A DNA stretch of 23,135 nt from Amphimedon queenslandica (Eukaryota > Porifera > Demospongiae > Haplosclerida > Niphatidae): positions 3,895-27,029 of the forward strand of contig NW_003547031.1 in the NCBI RefSeq assembly GCF_000090795.2, given 5' to 3'. Position numbers and translations under genes: made by a program. The notes below the pieces were generated by a model. The model was not told the origin of the DNA. It was given only the letters and a program-made list of their open reading frames with translations, and ran no database searches. Of this stretch, positions 8,155 to 19,570 are shown in pieces (positions within the stretch are counted from its first letter, which is position 1; the number at the start of each line of letters is the position of its first letter).

Positions 8155-11100
8155 ATGGACCATTCACCACCAGGTAAACAACACAAAAGCAAACACAACT
8201 TTAGCTGTCACTTGGCTGCCATTATGACACCACTTGGAAAGGTAGAAGACAACTGTGAAAAGAAGGATGGACAGGATGCCATCTTCTTTTGCGACTGTCA
8301 CAGGAATGGCTTCATCACCAGTGCACTTGTTTGTTGTGGTCTGCTTTCCTTTCTCATATGGAGGACAAGTTCATCGACTCTAGCATTAGAAGAGACACAG
8401 TAAGGTTTAATGGTTCCAGTATTCATGTAAGTGGTGTCATAGCATGTAGGATGCTACAGAGCACTTTTGTGCATGATCAAAGTTTTAATAATCCTGTACT
8501 CAATCCTGTTGCGCCTGTTACTGATCTGCCCAGTTCTATTTCACCTGTTAATGTCTCACCCAATTCTGCCTCTCTTGGCAGTGACTCCTCTGTTCAATGA
8601 TTCCATTAAGCCTGTCTCATTTCCTACTACAGCTCCTTCTTCCTGACTAGCCATCGATGACTTCTCAGTCTGCCTCTTGAATGCCAGTAGCTTATAGTCT
8701 TAAATTACATTAATTTCAATCCTATGTATATCTCACATCTACCATGATTTTCAGTGTCACTAAAACCTGGTTAAGCTCCACTGTAGCTGATAGTGATGAA
8801 GTCTTACCTACATCATACTCTTCATACAGATGTGATAGAGCATCTAGAGGTGGGGTGTTCTACTTGCTGTGCATCAGTCTATTCCCTCATCCATCATTCC
8901 CTCTCCTCTCCTCTTGAAAGTAGTTTGCATTAAAATTGTTTCCTCCAAACCATTTGTTCTTTGTCTTGTTTATATTCTTCCCTCTGCCAGTATTGGTTAT
9001 GTAGGTGAGATCCTAGCATTTCTTAATTCTATAATCACTTTCTCTAATGTTGTTATTTTTGGCAACTTTAATGGCCCTGGCATTTATTGGGACACTCTGC
9101 TAGGGCAATGTTCCTCTACTGAATAAATGTCATTTGTTTTTCGTGACGATTTCGCTCAATTTGTTAACTTTCCTATCCATACTGAAGGTATGGATAGGAT
9201 TCTTGACCTAATTCAATGCACTCTACTTATGATTTCATCAGTGACCCTTTTGCTGCCTCCTCCAATCTGTATATCTGTGACCACTCTCCCGTTCCTTTCC
9301 TTATTTCCCTCTCACTCAAACGTTCCGTCCCTTTGAGTTCCTCGTGGTTCTATAATTATATGAAAACCGACTTTGACAAGTTAAACTCGTTTCTGGTAGA
9401 TTTTGACTTTACTCCCATCCTGGAATTTATTTATGTTCATTTTATCTGGGCTTTTCTAAAAGGAGCCATTCTCACTTCTATCTCTTTTTTTATTCCCATT
9501 GTGATGACTAAGAAAGTCTGTTTACCTAAATGGGTTCACTCTGCTATTTCGCATCAACTTCACCTAGTACGCTCTCTACATAAACGTTACAAAAGACACT
9601 GTACACCTGATAATCTTTTTTGTCTCTCGTCAGCTAAATGTCAACTCCAACTCAGTATACTGAATGCCTGGACCTCATATGAGGGTGGCCTTCCTCCAAA
9701 ATTTTATCTGTTCTAAAAGTCCTATGATTTTTTCCTACATTTCTGACCATTCTAAATCCAACAAAATTCCATCTGTCATGAACACATCCAACATCCTACA
9801 GGCATTTGAGGTTGGCAATCAACTTGATACTGTGATCCTCAATATACGTAAAGCTTTTGATATAGTACCCCACAATCGCCTGCTCATAAAATCCCGGCAG
9901 ATTAGAATTACTGGTTCTCTTTCGCATCTAATTAAGAGTTATCTGTGTAATAGATCTCAATGTGTTGTCATTGATATGCATTGCTCCAACTGGTTACCTG
10001 TCAACTCAGGGATGCCTCAACGCAGCATACTAGGGCCTCTTCTATTTGCAAATTACATCAATGATAAATCTGTCAGTGTTTTATATTTTCAAACCCTCTT
10101 GTTTGCTGATGATGCCAAAGTATCTAAACTAGTCCCTCACTTTTTGATGGTTCCCTTCTACAATCTGGCCTCAATGTCTTTTACTGTGAGGTCTCGACTG
10201 CAATCTTGCTCTTAAAAAGTCTACATCTATGTGTTTCCATTAGAAAAATCAGTCTCCACCTGTGTCATCAATATAATATTTGGGTTCCTCTGTTACCAGT
10301 AATGTCTCTAGCTCGCATTATCTGGGCATCTATTTTACTAAAGACCAATTGTGTCCATTCATCTCAGATTTAGAGCACAGAAGGCTATTTCTAAAGTCAG
10401 TGTAACACAGAGGACCTTCTCTCATGATGCACCACTTATTGTCAAAAGACAATTACATCTCTCCTAGGTCCAATTGCAACTATCATATGGGTCTCAGCTT
10501 TGGAGACCCATGTTTCAGAAGGACATTGTTTTAATTGATTCCGTACAACGTCAGGCTACTAGGTATATACTTAGTGACTTGTCCTCCAGCTTTCCTGAGA
10601 AATTAATTCACTTCAATCTTTTGCCTCTAATGTACTATTTGGAGCTACTAGACATTTACTTCTTTGTTCCTTGTCTATTATATCCTGATTCCAGTTTCAG
10701 TGTCAATGATTATGTAACTTCCTCTAAGAGTTTTATCAGATCTACATCCTCCTTTACATGCCATCATCTACACTTGGCACGTCACTTTTATTTCTTTGGA
10801 ATAACCAGGTTATAGAACTTACTCCTATTGATCTCTCAGTCTCTTGCTACAATTAAAGTAAAACTAAAAGATTTATTTGGTCACATTCTTTGCCCCATTT
10901 CGATTCTCACAACTCAAGCACCTTTATTTATTTGTCCACATTCTTAGTATCACTCTTTTAATCCTGCACCCTCAACCCTCACATCATGATCAGTTTTCAT
11001 TTTTAAAATTTTATCATGTCCATTGTTATTATTTTATTATTGTCATAAGGTATGTTCTATTATTTCAGGGTAGCTGTATTCTTTGCTGGTAACCCTTCAA

Positions 11101-11186
11101 AATACTCATCAATCTATTTCATATAGATTCCACTTCTCTGTATGCCACATGTTTTGAGTCTTGTAAAATTTGATTAATAAATTGGA
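8155..11186 (+). mobile_element. LINE-A: decayed CR1/L2/Jockey-type non-LTR retrotransposon
   Basis: Starts near ATG 8155 (GCCATGG context). A PHD-like zinc finger comes first (CEKKDGQDAIF, then after a frameshift QEWLHHQC). An APE-type endonuclease follows at about 8690-9330: TWLSSTVADSDEVLP, YRCDRASRGG, VVCIKIVSSKPFVLC, VVIFGNFNGPGIYW, MDRILDLI. A linker is at 9540-9780 (KWVHSAISHQLHLVRSLHKR). The reverse transcriptase follows: VILNIRKAFDIVPHNRLL, GMPQRSILGPLLFANYIND, LLFADDAKV (FADD box). The thumb and C-terminus are at 10474-10815 (YGSQLWRPMF, DSVQRQATRYIL). The finger half of the RT (blocks 0-2) is missing at about 9800, and many frameshifts exist. The 3' end at about 11163-11186 (TGTAAAATTTGATTAATAAA) resembles that of LINE-C. 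Related elements use the endonuclease and RT for target-primed insertion; this copy cannot. Confidence 0.87.
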
Positions 11187-13225
11187 AACAATAAAGACTA
11201 CCCCTTTTCATTGTCCATGGCTCAACAGGCAAAAGGTGCTCATAGAAGACCTCATGAAGCAGCTTGATGAAAAGAACATGCTACATCTAATCAGACTCAG
11301 TTCTTCTGATAAATCTACTGAGACTACTGCCTCCTCCATTGCTCCTACTGTTGGGCCAACTCAGCAAGGCCTTACTAATCTATCTCCTAATGTAAAGAAT
11401 CATGGGAGTTCAGGTCACCACACTGAAAGGAACACTACTGATAGAGAGGAGAATCTAGTTTTTTTGGATTCGTGAATCTCCTTCAGGCCTTCATTCCAGG
11501 AAAGGATGGAACATCACTACAATGCTATATTTGCCAACATAGACCCCATGATAGACTCTTGTCATGGTCACTTGTTTATTCGTGTCTACTCTTGTCTTGG
11601 GAAGTATAACACTTCCTTTCAACGTTTTCATCCTATACTGGCAAGGTTAAACTCTCTCTACTATCAAAACTGTCTTCCGTAACATTCTCTACTGGATTTG
11701 AAGGGATGGGTTGTAATACCAAATCCATTTTATTCCACAAGCAGCCCCTGCTAATTAATTGAGGTTTAGGCCAACAGGATTAAACAAAGTTAACTAGGGG
11801 GCTGAGCAGGGTAGGCTAGTTATAATTTGTACGTCCATCCACATTCTTACAGTCAGTAATCAAAAAACCTACTGCATAGTTGACTGAGCAAAGAGAAGCT
11901 GCTTGTCTTAATTAGATGTGACTTGTCAAAAGAGTGGCAACATAATTCAGTACTGCTCAAGGAGTGTCATCCTCTTCTAATGGAATTTGGAATCACAAAG
12001 AGTGACAATAAGTTTCTTGGCAATGCTCTCTACAACAATGGTAGTCTACATGGAAAGGCAGGTGTTGATGGGTTCATTGTGTTCAGCCATCACATTTCAT
12101 CTGCCATCTCCCCTTCTTCTCATGACTCTCCTTCACCTACTCCATGAATTTCCTCCTTATGTACCCAATCCTAATTTGCCCAGGCATAGAAATAGTCCCT
12201 CCTCTTCCGATTGATTATCTTTATCATATCTCAATGCCAAAAGTTTGACTTATAAGCGTCAACGTTTCCAATCATATGTTTACTTTTCTCTCCCCTCAAA
12301 TATAGCAGTTATTAAAACATGGTTTTCTCCATCTTTTTACAACAGAGTTCTTGCACTCCGGTTACTCTGTGTTCCACTCAGATTGTCCCTCTAAGGATGG
12401 TGGTACAGCCTTAGCAGTTGCATGGTATATTTCTGCTGCCCTTCTTACTCTCAATCTGAACCTGCTTTCTGGCAATTAAACTTCAAATCCATTCTCCTGT
12501 TAGTTTGTGTATTGTTTACATCCCTCCACAATCGTCTCACCTTTTCTACTCTTCCCTTCTATCATACCTATATTCCTTTTTCTTTTCCTCTCTCCCTGTG
12601 GTTGTCCTTGGAGATTTCAACTGTCCAGACATAAATTCATCTCTTTTTGTCTTTAATTTTCTCAGCTCTTTTATGTCAGTTGGTTAATGACTGTAATCTT
12701 TCCCAGTGTATTACTCCACCTACTGAAATTAAAGGAAATACTTTTGATCTCATTTTAACAAAATCTGAAGAAAACACTTCTAATCTCTCTTAATTTGAGT
12801 CTCCTTAAGCCACCTCAAATTATTATATTACTATCTTTTTCTAGTCAGCTGGTTGTGTTACTAAATCTCACTCCACGCCTTTCTCCTCCAGGAATTATGG
12901 TGATGCAGATTACAGTGGTAAAAGCTATTTTTTATTTGACTTGGATTTAATCCATGTTGCTCTATTCAAGATGTTGAATTTATCTGGACTAATATAAGTC
13001 TGCTATACCAACTTCTACTAATAGGTTTGTCCCTACTCTTACTATTACTTATAGGCACTCTCATCTACCCCGGTGGTTCGATGGCTCTCTACAAGATCTT
13101 CAACAAGTAAGAACTATGCAAAGGAAGTGTGTCTCCAGACCTACCCCTGCTAATTTAGAGTCCTTGTCCCAGATAGATGCTTCTTGCAAAAATTTTATGA
13201 CAGAAGCAGAGTCTAGTTATGTGCC
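11187..13225 (+). mobile_element. LINE-B, 5' part: ORF1-like region and endonuclease
   Basis: Begins just after the LINE-A tail. The first open stretch, 11170-11475 (DLMKQLDEKNMLHL, then Ser/Thr-rich), and one at 11923-12147 are of ORF1 or N-terminal type and not recognised further. The endonuclease follows: LNAKSLTYKRQRFQSYVY at about 12230, IAVIKTWFSPSF (TETW-like), VLGDFNCPDIN at 12605-12640 (the conserved GDFN motif, intact), LVNDCNLSQCITPPTEIKG, NTFDLILTKSEENTS. A basic linker follows at 13050-13220: HSHLPRWFDGSLQDLQQVR, then CKNFMTEAESSYV. The element stops abruptly at about 13225, where LINE-C is inserted. It resumes at about 18850. Several stops and frameshifts are present. Confidence 0.83.
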
Positions 13226-13234
13226 GCAGGGCCT

Positions 13235-13600
13235 AGTTATATGCTATCTCTAATTCAATTTTATTTTTAATTTCATTTAATAAAGATTTTACAATAATGA
13301 AACAAAGAATAATAGTACAAATAAAAATTGGAAAAAAGTGTTGCCAGTAAGCCCTACTGACACCCTAAATAAATAAAAATAAATGCTAAGCAAGTAATAA
13401 TAATGGTAAAATTGTGAGAGACTGAGATTGTGAATGATTGGGGCATGGAATTAATAAATAATAATAGTAATTTGCTAAATTATAATAAAGATAAAAAATA
13501 TAGTAGTTGTAAGATACATGTTACTGAATAATAATAATTAGATAATAATAATGATAAAGGTACAAAAAGACACAAACAAACACTAGTTCCAAGGCCGTTG
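13235..13600 (-). other. LINE-C 3' terminal AT-rich UTR
   Basis: No coding sequence. On the minus strand it contains GGGTGTCAGTAGGGCTTACT, and it ends TGTAAAATCTTTATTAAATG before an A/T-rich tail. A comparable order, GGGTAGCTGTATTCTTTGCT then TGTAAAATTTGATTAATAAA, occurs at the LINE-A 3' end (11070-11182). This ties the two copies to one family. Confidence 0.7.
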
Positions 13601-13716
13601 TCCACTTTGCCATTCACGTTGCACTGATGGTAAAGCCATGATAGGACTTTAACTGCTCAGAAGTTGGTAGTAGTCAGTAGGTGAGATGCTGAACCTCACA
13701 ACAGCCTAAAGCAGGT

Positions 13717-14065
13717 GTAAGGAGACAACTCAGCCTAGACTATAAGTATAACAAGGTGATGAAGAGCCATCATAGCTCTTGAGACAGTAACTGGAGATGC
13801 CTTGAGCCCCACCTCTGCCCAGAACCTCATAACACACAGCCACGTTGATAGGTCTGTGGGAGGATGGTGCAGTGGTGATGAGACAGCTCAGCCTTGACCA
13901 GATAAGTGATAGTAATAGAGCCATCCTAGCCCTTTACATGAGTCAATGGAGCTGCCTTGAGCCCATTCTGATAGGTCTGTGGGAGGATGGTCAGAGGCGA
14001 TGAGACAGCTTACCCTTGACCAGAGAGTGAATAGTAATATTGCCGTTTTAGCCCTTTAGGTAAGT
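13717..14065 (-). repeat. About 123-bp tandem repeat in the LINE-C 3' UTR
   Basis: Two clear units start at 13846 and 13969, each with TGATAGGTCTGTGGGAGGAT, then GATGAGACAGCT, CTTGACCAGA, AGTAATA and TAGCCCTTTA. A more diverged unit lies at about 13717-13845 (GAGACAACTCAGCC, GAGCCATCATAGC, TGCCTTGAGCCCCA). The period is 123 bp between the two clear units. Confidence 0.8.
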
Positions 14066-15415
14066 GAGGCAGTAAAAATCATAAACAACAATTGCCGCTC
14101 ATGCTGGACCAGTTTTAAATTGAAAAGAAGTTGGGGCAGGTGTCCATGTGTGGCAATTAGCAGAAGGGCATAGGAAGTGATAGGAATATGGATCATCAGA
14201 CTTGAAGTGTTCCAAGAAGTGAGCCCAGAAAAATTCCTTTAGATGTCGTTTGAGAGATGGCAGGGACAAAGATAGGTCAACAGGTGGTAGAGTATTCCAA
14301 ATTCTTGCCACTCCGTGACAATAGAAATGACAGTTGTATTAGTGGAGGCTTTGACTACTTGTACTTTAGACAGGGAACCTGAGCATGTACAGGTTTGAAA
14401 GAACCCAAGATGCTCTTTGATATCATTAAAAAATTTAAGTAACTAAATCGAGAACAGGATATTCTGCAACTCAAAGAAGTACATATGAGGTAGTAGCTTT
14501 ATTGAGTTAAGCCTACCAAAATAATCTAGAAATAAATCATTCACCATGAATTTAGTGGCACGATGTTGAATCTTCTTTCAATAACAGTAATGTCTTCATT
14601 AGCATGGGCCTCCAAACTTGGGAACATTATGACAGTCTAGAATGCACCAGAGTTAAGTACAAAGTTCTCTTAACAGCTGAAGGACATCCTCTAGAGAACA
14701 CTCTCTTGAGAAGTCTAAGTTGCCTGTATGCCTTACTTAAAATGAACTTGTAGTGACTCGTCCATGACAAATCCTCTGTGAAAAGAACAGCGAGATCACG
14801 TCCACAAGTCACCTGGGGAATTACACAGCCATTAAAGACATAGTCGTGATGAGGTACAGAAACGGTGCAGCAAATTTTACAACCATACTCTTCTTTGCCT
14901 TGAAGTTTAGGCTAGTGTCTAAACTTCATTGTTGAAGTGCTTGAATGTCTTCCTGTAATTCTCAAGAGCTTGCTGTCAGTTTGGAGACTTTTGGAGACTT
15001 TTGTCTCATCAGGAAATAATAGGGCTGTTGAATGGGGCACCTAGGAAAGTAGATCCTTGATATATACAATAAATAACAAGGGACCGAGAATGCTACCCTG
15101 TGGGACTCCAGAGCAGACTGGGAGTGGGCTAGATTTATGGCTTCCTACTCTAACACATTCACAACAATCTGATAGATAGGATTTAAAGATATGCCACAGA
15201 CGGCCTGTAATACCACTTTTTATAGTTGGAGTAGGAGCATGTTGTGGGGTACAGAATCTAAGCCTTTGAATGTCCAGCATGACTGTTTCCAGTTGTTGAT
15301 GGTGTTTTTTTGCATCAATGATGGTCTCAACATGCAATGGTAACTGTTTCACAGTAGAGCAAATACTCAAAACTAAATAAGAGAAACGTCGAGTCTGTAA
15401 GGAAGTCAACTATCA

Positions 15416-15606
15416 TATAGCAGGTTTGTTTCTTGAGGCTAAACTTTTATTCTTCAAAATGGGAGAACGAACAATTAAACAAATGAAACTCTAGATTTAA
15501 TGGGCATGGTAGCTTATTAACATCTTGAGAACAAATGTTTAACCTCACGAAAGTCATTTTGAGGATGGAAAACAAAAGTTTACCCTCACAAAACCAACCC
15601 GCTATA
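15416..15606. mobile_element. MITE-2: 191-bp foldback element in the LINE-C RT domain
   Basis: The left end TATAGCAGGTTTGTTTCTTG and the reverse complement of the right end TATAGCGGGTTGGTTTTGTG match. The match continues through GAGG-TAAACTTTT-TT, about 40 bp in all. Ends start with TA, so a TA target-site duplication (Tc1/mariner type) fits. Removing it and keeping one TA rejoins the RT reading FNKILY to the downstream finger/palm sequence. It has no coding capacity; the open frame at 15447-15656 is incidental. Confidence 0.8.
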
Positions 15607-16823
15607 CAGTATTTTATTGAACACAAGTTTTCCAAAAACCTTAGAGATAGAGGCAAGCAGGGACATTGGCCTGTAATTAGAAATTAGAGTTTTATCACCT
15701 GACTTTTGAAAAGGGATGATTACATGATTATGCCATTCAGAAGGGTTTGTAGCATTCTTGACACAGATCAAATAGATATAGCGGTTCAGTTAAAGCAGTA
15801 GCAGCCCCCTAATTGGGGGAATACTGTCAACTCCCATTGCTTTCTTGTTGTTTAATGTATTTAACACTTTGAAATTGTCACGAACAGTGATGTCATTGGA
15901 AGACAAAAAGTCTACTGGAGCGAAAACAGGTGTGACATCAGTGGTGAAAGCCGAGTGATAAACTGAGTGAAAGAATTAGGTAAAGAGAGAAGCAATATCC
16001 ATGGGAGTGTCTGCTACAAAGGAGTCAAGGGACATGACAGAAGGTAACTGAGATAAACCAGGAAGAGACCGAATGTATTGGAATATCCTTGAGTCCTTTC
16101 TGGAGGCAATGTCATGTACCAGCTGCCTTCCATAAGCCACATATGCATCATGCATATGTGACTGAAGGAGGCACTCAGCTGAAGAGAGATGTGAGAGATT
16201 TTCTGGCGAAGGATTTCTCTTGTATCTCTTCCTAATTGAGTGCACTTTACGTAGCTCGTGACGTATAGCAGGAGTAAACCAATAGGGAGAATTTGATGAC
16301 TTTACTCATACTAGTGGAGTAAACAATGAAATAGCAGTGAGAATAACTTCTCTTAAAAGAGCCCATGCAAAATTAACTTCACTACAGTCATAAAAAGCAT
16401 TAAAATTGTAATCCAATGCCAATGTGTTAAGACCTTCAAAATTTGTGTTACTTTCAGCATATGTCCATGAATGTGGCACCTTGCCTGGGTTGGAAAGATC
16501 AATAACCAGATCAAAAGAGGGAAGTGGTCCGAAAGGAAGGAAAAATTAGATACATTCTGAATCACATTAGGTGAGGAACAGAACATAGTACTAGATCTAG
16601 TGTGTTACCACCAAAGTGTGTTAGAAAATCAACAAGTTGCTCAAGTCCATTAGCAACAATAAAATCACAGAATATTGGAAGTGTTGAAGTACCACCAAAA
16701 AGTGGAACAACAAATATCTGGACCATTAGAATTACCCGAAATGGTGACAATGCCCCAGAGATAATAGAGATTCCAAAAATTAAATCAATGTCTCATGGTA
16801 TTCCACACCAGCCCGAGTGGCTA

Positions 16824-17345
16824 TATCGTAGGACGATTAATTTTCACAAATGCTTATAAGAATTTCCATGGAAACTGTTTTGATAGTTGAGATGGTGATT
16901 GACCACGTGTTTATGCAACTACAGTGTTCAGCAGCTAATCAGCTATCTTTAGCAGCTTTTGCGGAGCCATCGAGCTCTCTTATCCCATTACATTTTTGTA
17001 TGGACCACTACCTTTGAGCTCTTTGACGCTGGTCTGTCGGTCATAATTATAAGCCACACCCAAACCAATAAACATTATGTTTATTGACATGGGTGTGGTT
17101 TACAATCATGACCGATGGATCAGCACTGATTTTGCACCAATGAGCTAGAAGGTAGTGGTCTATACAAGAATATAATGGGATAGGAGCTAGATTGCTCCAC
17201 TAAAGCTGCTACAGATAGCTGATTAGCTGCTGGACACTGTAAATGTATAAACACGTGGTCAATCACCATAGCAACTATCTCAACCTTTTTCATGGAAATT
17301 CTTATTAGCATTAGCATTTTAGCAAAAATTAATCATCCAACGGTA
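16824..17345. mobile_element. MITE-1: 520-bp foldback element in the LINE-C endonuclease
   Basis: Almost entirely one long inverted repeat, with arms of about 240-260 bp meeting at the exact palindrome CAATAAACAT-T-ATGTTTATTG (17066-17086). Arm landmarks shared in inverse orientation include ATAAGAATTTCCATG, GGTGATTGACCACGTGTTTA, CAGCAGCTAATCAGCTATCT, CTATCCCATTA and AAGCCACACCCA-type ends. The outer limits are TATCGTAGGACGATTAATTT on the left and the inverse of TACCGTTGGATGATTAATTT on the right, with TA on both sides. The left boundary is ambiguous by 2 bp (TA at 16822-16823 or 16824-16825). No transposase; a non-autonomous, probably Tc1/mariner-dependent element. Confidence 0.87.
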
Positions 17346-18849
17346 TGCACTAGACATATATATTATGCTTTAGAAGGAGTTTAGCACAAACAACTTCTAG
17401 AGTGGGAGCAGAGGACAAAGGAGACGTTGGTATAGAAGAGTCAACTGCAAGCAACACCCCCCACCTTTAGTAGAGCGGTCACATCTAAAAATGATATGAG
17501 ACAAGATGATTTTACTATTGCACACTGAGTCATTTAACCAGGTGTCAGTTATGGCAAAAATGCAAATATGGGACAAATAAATGAAAGATAAGAACAGGTA
17601 TAGCTTGTTCATTATGCGACATGCATTCCAGAGGGACAAAGAAACTCCTTCCTGGGCTAGTCAGGAAGAGGGAGTAGAGGTAGATTGAGAAAACTGTGAA
17701 GAGTGACTGGTTGAGGCTGATGAAGAGGAACAGTCTGCATTTAGAGGCAAAGCAGGAGGGGTAGAGTCAGTAGGAGTATTAGTGATGAAAAATCATGAAA
17801 CTGAGGTGCTAATGTCCTCAGACATTCATTCAAAACAAAGGCATTATCTGCAACATTACCAATAAGAGCATTATCTATTACATTACCATCAAATGAACCA
17901 CTTATGTCCTGTCTTACGTCTTACTTCTTGACCTCTTATTTTAATAATGTCTCTTGAAACTCCACCGTCAATAAGGCAACACCTCTCCTTCAGTAAGATA
18001 CCACGGATACGACGTTCATTTAAAGTGAAATCAGGTAGAAGAGAGCATCTTGAGAGGATATTTGATATCTTGACTGTGGAGTTTAGCACCACTAGGAGGG
18101 GTCTTGGTTTACGTGAATCAGGTGCATAACGACCTAGCTGTCTCTCTTGTATCAAATGAAGGGGCAGTCACAGCCTCAATATTGGCGTTGATACAGCCAA
18201 CAAATGGAACACCCTGGGATTACTCACGAACACCCAAAACAATATTGTACCTGCACTTTCTTTTCTAGCATGCACAGGTTGTTTCTAGAATTTTGTTTTG
18301 AGTCCATATTGCTGCTGTTGTTGCTAGAGGCATCATGGGGATCAGACTCTCCAGGAGGAGGAAAACGTCTGTGGAGGGACGCCTGTTAGAGTGAATTGTT
18401 AAGCCTGTCTATTTCAGCATCGTAAGCCTGACATTGTTAACCACCAGACTCAATAGTGAATAATTGTTTACGAAGAGCCTCTATCTCCAGTTCCACAGCA
18501 GCTTATCTGGAAAGGAGCAACTTGACACAGAAGAGAAGACAAAAGGAAAAGAGAGAACAGTAGACTGTGTTATGCGGACACACTTGGAATGAGACCACTT
18601 TGAACAGGACTCACACTCGACCATGAGTTCAACGTCCTCAGTTGAAGAACGGACTAAGTGGACTAGCACTGGATTACATGCAGCATGACTAGTAGGAGTT
18701 TTAGGAATCTTAGTCTTAGTTCCAGGTTAACCTCCACCATTCTTGGGAGTTGAGGGCCTTCTTCTGATAACTGCAAGGCTCTTTTAGAAGATCCACTTTT
18801 TCCACCGTCTTTGTTGGTTGGGTGCTTACAATACATCTCCTAATTAATT

Positions 18850-19480
18850 AATTGTTTATGAAAAAATCTAATGCCTGTATATATGTTTATATTAGATATA
18901 TCATTAGCAGTCTGTCACACCTCCTGTTTTCTCTAGGGGTCCTCAGTCTGCCTTTCCCTACGAAGAACAAGCTGACCTATTTAAAATTACTTTTTTCTGT
19001 GTTTACTCCCCCTGTTCCTTTCTTTTTTCTCTTTCTAAGCAGGTACATCATGACTGTGGTCTTTATACTATCATTTTCTTCCAATTTAATGTTTTTAAAG
19101 CTCTCACTAATTTGGATCCCACTACAGCTATTGGTGCTGATGGTATGGGACCTACAGTTGTCAAGATTGATGTTGCCACTCTTTGTGAACCTCTGTGCCA
19201 TCTCTTCTATGCTTCAGTTGTTAATTCATGCACCCATCTAAGTGGAAAGTTCACCGTGTGACTCCATTTCACAAGTCAGGTGAAAAATCTATTGTGTCAA
19301 ATTACAGGCCTTTATCTCTCCTTTGATATGTCTCTTTGGTCCTACAGAAGCTAATTTATGACTACATCACTGACTAAGTTTCACCTTTTATATATATATC
19401 TACTAGCCAATTTGGATTCTCTCATGGAGTCTACTCTACAACAGCTTATCTCATGTCCAGAAATTGCAATGGGCTGTGTG
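18850..19480 (+). mobile_element. LINE-B, 3' part: start of the reverse transcriptase, truncated
   Basis: Plus-strand reading resumes LINE-B after the LINE-C insertion. Linker residues YIRYIISSLSHLL correspond to LINE-C YIRSLPGLSQLP. FSVFTPPVPF follows, then RT block 0-1 FKALTNLDPTTAIGADGMGP, block 1-2 VTPFHKSGEKSIVSNYRPLS, and block 2a SQFGFSHGVYSTTAYLM. It breaks off at about 19470, before the catalytic palm, at a set of AATAATTATATTCATA repeats. In-frame stops (TGA after KFTV, TGA after PLSLL) show decay. Confidence 0.83.
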
Positions 19481-19570
19481 GATATTTCTTAATAATTATA
19501 TTCATAGCATTCAATAATTATATTCATACATAAATAATTTTATTCATTGATTAATAATAATAATATTCAT
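19481..19570. repeat. AATAATTATATTCATA short repeats
   Basis: Two exact copies of AATAATTATATTCATA (about 19490-19505 and 19514-19529), followed by diverged copies (AATAATTTTATTCATTG, AATAATAATATTCATATG). They lie between the truncated LINE-B and the chromodomain gene. Confidence 0.8.

Larger units (their letters stand above)
13230..18845 (-). mobile_element. LINE-C: near full-length minus-strand LINE inserted into LINE-B
   Basis: Minus strand, from about 18845. A PHD-like finger at 18669-18540 reads CESCSKWSHSKCVRIT. It is followed by a probable coiled coil (ELEIEALRKQLFTIESG in the restored reading, 18500-18440). The endonuclease at 17640-16600 includes LWNACRIMNKLYLFLSF, IFAITDTWLNDSVC, FRCDRSTKGGG, then GNSNGPDIC where family members have GDFN, and GGNTLDLVL and LSDHFPL. 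The RT comprises EWHNHVIIPFQKSGD, TLISNYRPMSLL, VMLDIQRLRF, GITGRLWHIFKSYLSD, VCSGVPQGSILGPLLFIVYI. The thumb reads DLSWTSHYKFILSKAYRQL. The C-terminal motif ARIWNTLPPVDLSLSLPSLK lies at 14311-14240. The 3' UTR runs to about 13235, ending in an AT-rich tail. It carries many stops and two MITEs, so it is inactive. Same family type as LINE-A and LINE-B. Confidence 0.88.

Noticed and set aside
13200..13260. Possible target-site duplication of CTAGTTATGTG/CTAGTTATATG at the LINE-C left edge
   Set aside because: Both copies lie on the same side of the insertion, and the right edge near 18845 has no matching sequence.
15447..15656. Minus-strand 69-codon frame in the LINE-C RT region
   Set aside because: It runs through MITE-2, so it is not RT sequence.
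17120..17317. Minus-strand 65-codon frame
   Set aside because: It lies wholly inside the right arm of the MITE-1 foldback and crosses into no known coding sequence.
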